From Aquificaceae bacterium (GTDB lineage Bacteria > Aquificota > Aquificia > Aquificales > Aquificaceae), in contig WFOY01000123.1 of assembly GCA_015487835.1 (NCBI GenBank), positions 1 to 9,799 on the forward strand: a DNA stretch of 9,799 nt. Reading direction: 5' to 3'. Within the stretch, counting starts at the first letter, position 1; the number at the start of each line of letters is the position of its first letter. The position numbers were made by a program, and so were the translations under genes. Positions 6,511-9,799 of the stretch are shown in pieces. Below the pieces are notes generated by a model that was not told the origin of the DNA, ran no database searches, and was given only the letters and a program-made list of their open reading frames with translations.

Positions 6511-7236
6511 CTACCCCCTTACCACAGACCCTATGTCCTTGCCTACCACGACGGACTTGAGATTTCCTTTCTCTTTAATATTAAAAACTATTATAGGTAT
6601 GCCGTTCTCCCTGCACATGGTGAGGGCCGTGTGGTCCATGACCTTTATGCCCCTGTTTATGACCTCAAGGTAGCTTATCTCCTTTATAAGGGCCGCGTCG
6701 GGAAACCTCTCCGGGTCCCTGTCGTACACACCGCCCACCTTGGTCGCCTTGAGGAGGACCTCTGCCTCTATCTCCGCCGCCCTAAGTGCTGCGGCCGTGT
6801 CGGTCGAGAAGAAGGGGTTACCTGTACCTCCCGCAAATATCACAACCCTTCCCTTCTCAAGGTGTCTTACGGCTCTTCTCCTTATGTAAGGTTCCGCCAC
6901 CTGCCTCATCTCTATGGCGGACAGAACCCTTGTAGGTATGCCCCTGTGCCTCTCGAGGGCAGACTGGAGGGCGAGGGCGTTGATCACTGTGGCAAGCATT
7001 CCCATGTAGTCAGCGGTCGCCCTGTCTATACCTATGTTTTCTCCTTCAAAGCCTCTGAATATGTTGCCCCCACCGATCACGACAGCTATCTGGACCCCAA
7101 GATCGTAAACCTCACCTATCTCCTCCGATATGTACTCTAAGAAGGCGGGGTCTATACCGTAGCCTCTGTCTCCGGCGAAGGCCTCCCCAGAAAGCTTCAG
7201 CAGTATCCTCCTGTACTTGGGCTGACCTCCCTCCAT
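6511..7236 (-). CDS. pyrH: Uridylate kinase (UMP kinase)
   Basis: Phosphorylates UMP to UDP with ATP, feeding UTP/CTP synthesis and the UDP sugars used for cell wall precursors. 241 residues of the bacterial hexameric amino-acid-kinase-fold type, not the eukaryotic NMP-kinase type. Motifs: [10 protein letters not shown] (11-20, with the phosphate-binding lysine K14), [11 protein letters not shown] (52-62), [20 protein letters not shown] (71-90, which binds UMP), [20 protein letters not shown] (134-153), [13 protein letters not shown] (163-175) and KVMDHTA (198-204). The start shares one base with the tsf stop (TGATG), so coupled translation is likely; an SD is weak (GGTGGT). The rpsB-tsf-pyrH-frr order is conserved across many bacteria. 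Confidence 0.98.
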   Translation of the reverse strand: MEGGQPKYRRILLKLSGEAFAGDRGYGIDPAFLEYISEEIGEVYDLGVQIAVVIGGGNIFRGFEGENIGIDRATADYMGMLATVINALALQSALERHRGIPTRVLSAIEMRQVAEPYIRRRAVRHLEKGRVVIFAGGTGNPFFSTDTAAALRAAEIEAEVLLKATKVGGVYDRDPERFPDAALIKEISYLEVINRGIKVMDHTALTMCRENGIPIIVFNIKEKGNLKSVVVGKDIGSVVRG

Positions 7237-8102
7237 CAGAGACCACCGATCTCGAACCTGACAAACCTCACCACCTCTATCCCGAGACCGGATCTCTCTA
7301 TGAACTCCTTGACCGTTATGTCCTCGTCCCTTATGAACCTCTGGTTGAGCAGAACCTTCTCCTCAAAGAACTTCCTCAGTTTGCCCTGGACTATCTTGTC
7401 TATGATGTGTTCAGGCTTTCCCTCCTGGCGTGCCTGGTCGGAGAGGATCCTCTTCTCTCTCTCTATTACCTCCTCCGGGATGGTCTCCACACTGACGAAC
7501 TCGGGCCTCATCGCGGCTATCTGCATGGCAACGTCCTGGGCCACTCTCAGGACCTGGTCGTTTATGTCCGGCCCTTTGAACTCGAGGAGGACACCTATCC
7601 TCCCCCCTCCGTGAACATAAGAGTGTAGGTAGTTATCCGTGTCTATCCTGGCGAACCTGGAGATCCTTATGTTCTCACCTATCCTGGCTATGGTCTCCTT
7701 GATCAGTTCACCCAGCGTCTTCGATCTGTCCCTGTAGAAGGGCTGGTCTAAGATATCGGGACCCTCACCTTCTCTGTTTTTGTTCTCCTCGAGGGAGAGT
7801 ATGTGTTCCGCGATCTGTTCCACGATCTTCCTGAACTCCTCGTTCCTGGCGACGAAATCCGTCTCACAGTTGACCTCAACTATGACTCCCTTTCTTCTGT
7901 CTTCGGATATCTTTACGTGAACCACACCCTCCTTTGTCTCCCTTCCAGCCTTCTTGTCCGCCTTGGCGAGGCCTTTTACCCTGAGGATCTCCTTGGCCTT
8001 CTCCAGGTCACCGCCTGCCTCCTCGAGGGCCTTCTTGCAGTCCACCATCCCGGCCCCTGTCATCTCCCTAAGCTTCTTGATGTCTTCTATGCTCACACCC
8101 AT
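7236..8102 (-). CDS. tsf: Translation elongation factor Ts
   Basis: Nucleotide exchange factor that releases GDP from EF-Tu. 288 residues, a typical length. The N-terminal UBA-like domain carries [29 protein letters not shown] (8-36), and the EF-Tu-contacting core carries [12 protein letters not shown] (79-90, containing the TDFVxRN motif that inserts near the Mg2+ site of EF-Tu). The coiled-coil and second core subdomain follow. ATG 8102-8100 is preceded by a strong Shine-Dalgarno GGGAGGAG (8115-8108), which fixes this start. That ribosome-binding site and the first 35 bases of tsf lie inside the 38-codon frame that links rpsB to tsf. The stop shares one base with pyrH. Confidence 0.98.
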   Translation of the reverse strand: MGVSIEDIKKLREMTGAGMVDCKKALEEAGGDLEKAKEILRVKGLAKADKKAGRETKEGVVHVKISEDRRKGVIVEVNCETDFVARNEEFRKIVEQIAEHILSLEENKNREGEGPDILDQPFYRDRSKTLGELIKETIARIGENIRISRFARIDTDNYLHSYVHGGGRIGVLLEFKGPDINDQVLRVAQDVAMQIAAMRPEFVSVETIPEEVIEREKRILSDQARQEGKPEHIIDKIVQGKLRKFFEEKVLLNQRFIRDEDITVKEFIERSGLGIEVVRFVRFEIGGL

Positions 8103-8184
8103 CGTTCTCCTCCCTGAACCTCATGTAGGCGTAAAACAGCACAAACCCGCAGGTCGCAAGGCACATCAAGCTTAAAGCACCCAT
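8068..8184 (-). CDS. Predicted 38-aa single-pass membrane microprotein between rpsB and tsf
   Basis: Not a family I recognise. The ATG (8184-8182) shares one base with the rpsB stop (TGATG), and GGAG sits 8 bases upstream in the last codons of rpsB. The product begins [20 protein letters not shown], then continues with the charged tail [18 protein letters not shown]. Residues 2-20 are hydrophobic enough for one membrane helix, and the following RFR suggests a cytoplasmic C-terminus. The frame ends at TAG 8070-8068, 35 bases inside tsf. It fills the only real gap in an operon whose other junctions are overlaps or 3 bases, which is the main argument that it is translated. Alternatively, it may be a chance frame in a spacer, or serve only to carry ribosomes from rpsB to tsf. 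Size and shape resemble CcoQ or CcmD-type peptides, but nothing ties it to them. Confidence 0.5.
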   Translation of the reverse strand: MGALSLMCLATCGFVLFYAYMRFREENDGCEHRRHQEA

Positions 8185-9008
8185 CACTCGTACTCCACAG
8201 CGTCCTTATCCAGCTCCTCATACTTCTCGGACATCTCCACAGCTTCCTCAAAGAGTTTCTTCTCGTGCTCCTCAACCGTAACTACCCTCCTCTCCTTCTT
8301 GACCTCCACCTCCTCAGCGCTCTCCCTTCTGTTCTTTCCTTCTATGACCGCATCCGCTATCTTCGATGTGAGGAGCTTTATCGATTTTATGGCATCGTCG
8401 TTCCCAGGTATTATCCAGTCTATAAGATCGGGGTCACAGTTGGAGTCAGCTATAGCAACCACGGGTATCCCCAGCTTCCTGGCCTCAAGGACGGCTATCT
8501 GCTCTCTCACTGTGTCTACCACCCATATGAGGTCTGGCAGCTTGGTCATGCTCCTGATCCCGCCGTAGAGCTTCTCCAGCTTCTCCTTCTGTTTCCTTAA
8601 CCTCCTCACCTCCTTCTTGGGCAGGATCTCAAATATACCCTCCTCCTCCATCTTCTCGAGCTTCTCAAGCTTCAGTAGGCTCTTCCTCACAGTCTGGAAG
8701 TTGGTCAGAAGCCCACCTACCCATCTCTCGTTCACGTAAAAGGCCCCGCACCTCTCCGCCTCCTCCTTGATTATCTCCTTGGCCTGCTTCTTCGTTCCCA
8801 CGAAGAGGACCTCTGCCCCCTGGGCCACCATATCGGACACGTAGTTGTAGGCCTCCTCCAGAAGGACCAGGGTCTTGTTTAAGTCTATTATGTGGATCCC
8901 GTTTCTGACACCGTACAGGTAAGGGGCCATCTTCGGGTTCCAGCGGGCCTTTGAGTGTCCGAAGTGGACACCTGCCTCAAGAAGATCCTTCATGGAAACG
9001 ACTGCCAT
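8184..9008 (-). CDS. rpsB: 30S ribosomal protein S2
   Basis: Structural protein of the small ribosomal subunit, contacting S1 and 16S rRNA. 274 residues, against about 240 in E. coli. Signatures: [28 protein letters not shown] (6-33), IHIIDLNKT (38-46), [10 protein letters not shown] (67-76), [17 protein letters not shown] (94-110), a coiled-coil insertion rich in Lys/Glu (111-148), [12 protein letters not shown] (158-169) and [23 protein letters not shown] (184-206). The last 50 residues form a highly charged extension ([10 protein letters not shown]...DAVEYE) absent from short S2 proteins. An in-frame upstream ATG at 9059 would add 17 residues ([12 protein letters not shown]...). It is rejected because ATG 9008-9006 has an ideal AAGGAGGTG four bases upstream and begins at the family's usual N-terminus. 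First gene of the long operon, behind a structured leader. Confidence 0.98.
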   Translation of the reverse strand: MAVVSMKDLLEAGVHFGHSKARWNPKMAPYLYGVRNGIHIIDLNKTLVLLEEAYNYVSDMVAQGAEVLFVGTKKQAKEIIKEEAERCGAFYVNERWVGGLLTNFQTVRKSLLKLEKLEKMEEEGIFEILPKKEVRRLRKQKEKLEKLYGGIRSMTKLPDLIWVVDTVREQIAVLEARKLGIPVVAIADSNCDPDLIDWIIPGNDDAIKSIKLLTSKIADAVIEGKNRRESAEEVEVKKERRVVTVEEHEKKLFEEAVEMSEKYEELDKDAVEYE

Positions 9009-9012
9009 CGCA

Positions 9013-9021
9013 CACCTCCTT
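9013..9021 (-). promoter_or_regulatory. Ribosome binding site of rpsB, decides its start
   Basis: AAGGAGGTG on the minus strand (9021-9013) ends four bases before ATG 9008. It is the best Shine-Dalgarno match in the window and selects this ATG over the in-frame ATG at 9059. Its first bases are also part of ACCCAAG (9025-9019), complementary to the leader loop. Confidence 0.9.
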
Positions 9022-9074
9022 GGGTTTCGCCTCCCTTTCCCGTACCCAAGACAGGGCAACCCAAGCGGGAAAGG
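9019..9074 (-). promoter_or_regulatory. rpsB leader hairpin with potential SD-masking pseudoknot
   Basis: In the rpsB leader, CCTTTCCCG (9074-9066) pairs perfectly with CGGGAAAGG (9042-9034), a 9-bp stem closing a 23-nt loop. The loop holds CTTGGGT twice (9065-9059 and 9050-9044). Both copies are complementary to ACCCAAG (9025-9019), which includes the first bases of the Shine-Dalgarno sequence. With the second copy the geometry is a feasible H-type pseudoknot: stem 1 of 9 bp, stem 2 of 7 bp, connecting loops of 15, 1 and 8 nt. With the first copy 8 pairs can form but no linker remains. S2 represses its own mRNA through a leader structure in E. coli and relatives; that this one does the same is inference. 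Confidence 0.65.
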
Positions 9075-9092
9075 TGCGTTCTAAGCTATCCT

Positions 9093-9101
9093 ATTATATC
9101 A
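9093..9101 (-). promoter_or_regulatory. Extended -10 promoter of the rpsB operon
   Basis: The minus strand reads TGATATAAT (9101-9093), an exact TGnTATAAT extended -10 element, which can work without a good -35. A weak TTGCCG lies 19 bases upstream (9123-9118). Transcription would start near 9086, giving a leader of about 78 nt that contains the whole hairpin. The element reaches into the first base of the divergent gene starting at 9101. Confidence 0.7.
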
Positions 9102-9385
9102 TGCCGGGGAGAAGGGTCGGCAAGGTCAAGGTTCAGCACCACATACTCGAAGGTTTGGAGAGGTACCTTAAGGAGATCGAGAGCTGGGATGTGGTCGAGA
9201 CCATAATACCTGGCAGGATCGTGAGGCAGAACAGGGGAAAGGGCACGAACGGGATCTTTCTCAAGTACCCAACCCTTACAGGTTACAAGGTCCTGTACAA
9301 GAACGGCACCTCGGTCCAGGAGGTCTTCGTGGTGTGCTCCGATAAGAAGACCTTTGAGAAACTTTTCAGGGAGAAGTTCGGATGA
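9101..9385 (+). CDS. Small conserved protein, possibly of the DUF2103 family
   Basis: 94 residues, basic at the N-terminus (MPGRRVGKVKVQHHILEGL), with IIPGRIVRQNRGKGTNGIFLKYPT in the middle and NGTSVQEVFVVCSDKK near the end. The His pair (13-14), the PGRI segment and the TSVQEVFVV strand recall DUF2103, described as predicted metal-binding proteins; this is from memory and not certain. No signal peptide or membrane segment is seen; the function is unknown. ATG 9101 has no Shine-Dalgarno sequence in the 20 bases before it, which are AT-rich and overlap the rpsB promoter, so it may be read from a leaderless transcript. An in-frame GTG at 9074 (adding VRSKLSYYI) is the alternative. Its stop overlaps proC as ATGA, so the two are cotranscribed. 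Confidence 0.75.
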   Translation: MPGRRVGKVKVQHHILEGLERYLKEIESWDVVETIIPGRIVRQNRGKGTNGIFLKYPTLTGYKVLYKNGTSVQEVFVVCSDKKTFEKLFREKFG

Positions 9386-9799
9386 AGGTGGGTGTAGTTG
9401 GCTTCGGGAACATGGGGTCAGCCTTTGCGGAGGGTATCTCCAAGAAGGTCGGTAGGGAGAACCTGATCGTTTTCGATGTGGACCCAAAGAAGCAGGACCT
9501 CGCAAAGGAGAGGGGATTTCCGGTAGCTTCTGACCTCACCTTCCTGGTGAGGGAGTCGGACATGGTCCTGATCGCGGTCAAACCCAAGGATGTGGGGAAG
9601 GTCCTCCAGGACATGAGACCCGACCTCGGAGACAGGATAGTCCTCAGCATCGCCGCTGGAGTAGACACAGACTTTCTCAAGGAGAGATCGGGAACCGACC
9701 GGGTAGTTAGGCTGATGCCCAACATAAACGCCCAGGTGGGAAGGTCTGCGATCGCTATCACCTTCGCCGAAGGTATCTCTGAGGAGGAGAAGACCAGGA
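9382..9799 (+). CDS. proC: Pyrroline-5-carboxylate reductase, 3' end cut off by the window edge
   Basis: Reduces 1-pyrroline-5-carboxylate to L-proline with NAD(P)H, the last step of proline synthesis. 139 residues are visible of a usual 260 to 280; only the N-terminal dinucleotide-binding domain is present. Motifs: VGVVGFGNMGSAFAEGI (3-19, the GxGxMG Rossmann turn), FDVDPKKQ (31-38), VLIAVKPKDVGKVL (62-75, with the VKP motif), VLSIAAGV (87-94) and VVRLMPNINAQVGRSAIAI (108-126, with MPN as in the family). The ATG overlaps the stop of the preceding gene by 4 bases, with AGGGAG about 9 bases upstream inside that gene. The second gene of a unit divergent from rpsB; the C-terminal dimerisation domain lies beyond the window. 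Confidence 0.96.
   Translation, partial: MKVGVVGFGNMGSAFAEGISKKVGRENLIVFDVDPKKQDLAKERGFPVASDLTFLVRESDMVLIAVKPKDVGKVLQDMRPDLGDRIVLSIAAGVDTDFLKERSGTDRVVRLMPNINAQVGRSAIAITFAEGISEEEKTR

Noticed and set aside
8103..8183. Attenuator or terminator hairpin between rpsB and tsf, as reported for some bacteria
   Set aside because: Only very short stems can be drawn and there is no run of U after them.
8093..8275. Minus-strand 60-codon frame across the rpsB-tsf junction
   Set aside because: Mostly a shifted reading of rpsB with an Arg/Trp-rich composition and no ribosome binding site; the TGATG-linked 38-codon frame in the same gap is better supported.
9009..9059. Longer rpsB frame starting at ATG 9059 with 17 extra residues
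   Set aside because: The extension lies in the leader hairpin, has no family counterpart, and the ideal Shine-Dalgarno sits before ATG 9008.
9044..9065. Loop repeats in the rpsB leader considered as an operator for a DNA-binding protein
   Set aside because: The copies are direct rather than inverted, and lie downstream of the predicted start; their complementarity to the SD region favours an RNA role.
8951..9100. Longer form of the 9101 gene starting inside rpsB on the opposite strand
   Set aside because: The added 50 residues are antisense to rpsB and its leader and look random; the family-like sequence begins at 9101.

Overview
The window looks like chromosomal housekeeping DNA from a thermophilic bacterium. 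Arginine is written mostly AGG/AGA, ATA is common for isoleucine, proteins are rich in Lys/Glu/Val, and genes are packed almost without spacers. This style recalls Aquificota, but that placement is inferred from codon and protein style plus gene content; no 16S gene or clade-specific marker is present. GC is in the fifties by eye. There are no rRNA or tRNA genes, insertion sequences, phage genes or CRISPR arrays.

Layout. From 9008 down to 2213 on the minus strand runs one tight operon: rpsB, a 38-codon membrane microprotein, tsf, pyrH, frr, a membrane-anchored TPR protein, surE, murF, a PilZ-domain protein and a dolichol/polyprenol-kinase-like membrane protein. Junctions are overlaps of 1 to 38 bases or a 3-base gap. 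The only sizeable gap (81 bases, rpsB to tsf) is filled by the microprotein frame. On the plus strand a recO-like gene (1581-2225) converges on the end of this operon, with the two coding regions overlapping by 13 bases. It diverges from panC-fmt (minus strand, 1536 to the window edge, fmt truncated). At the other end a 94-aa conserved protein and proC (truncated at 9799) run on the plus strand, divergent from rpsB.

How the genes work together. rpsB, tsf and frr cover the ribosome, elongation and recycling, and fmt covers initiation. pyrH supplies UDP for RNA and for UDP-linked wall precursors. murF finishes the cytoplasmic UDP-MurNAc-pentapeptide, and the lipid-kinase-like protein may feed a polyprenyl-phosphate or phospholipid pool. 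surE is a nucleotidase and panC makes pantothenate for CoA. A PilZ domain with intact c-di-GMP residues sits among the wall genes.

Regulation. Only two spacers are long enough to hold promoters, 1537-1580 and 9009-9100. Both are divergent and both carry the same plus-strand heptamer TATTATA, which reads TATAATA on the minus strand. The rpsB leader (about 78 nt) contains a perfect 9-bp hairpin whose loop carries CTTGGGT twice. That heptamer is complementary to ACCCAAG, which runs into the rpsB Shine-Dalgarno sequence, so an SD-masking pseudoknot is possible. This leader and the microprotein are the most interesting items. I found no larger undescribed system such as a defence island, novel mobile element or biosynthetic cluster.
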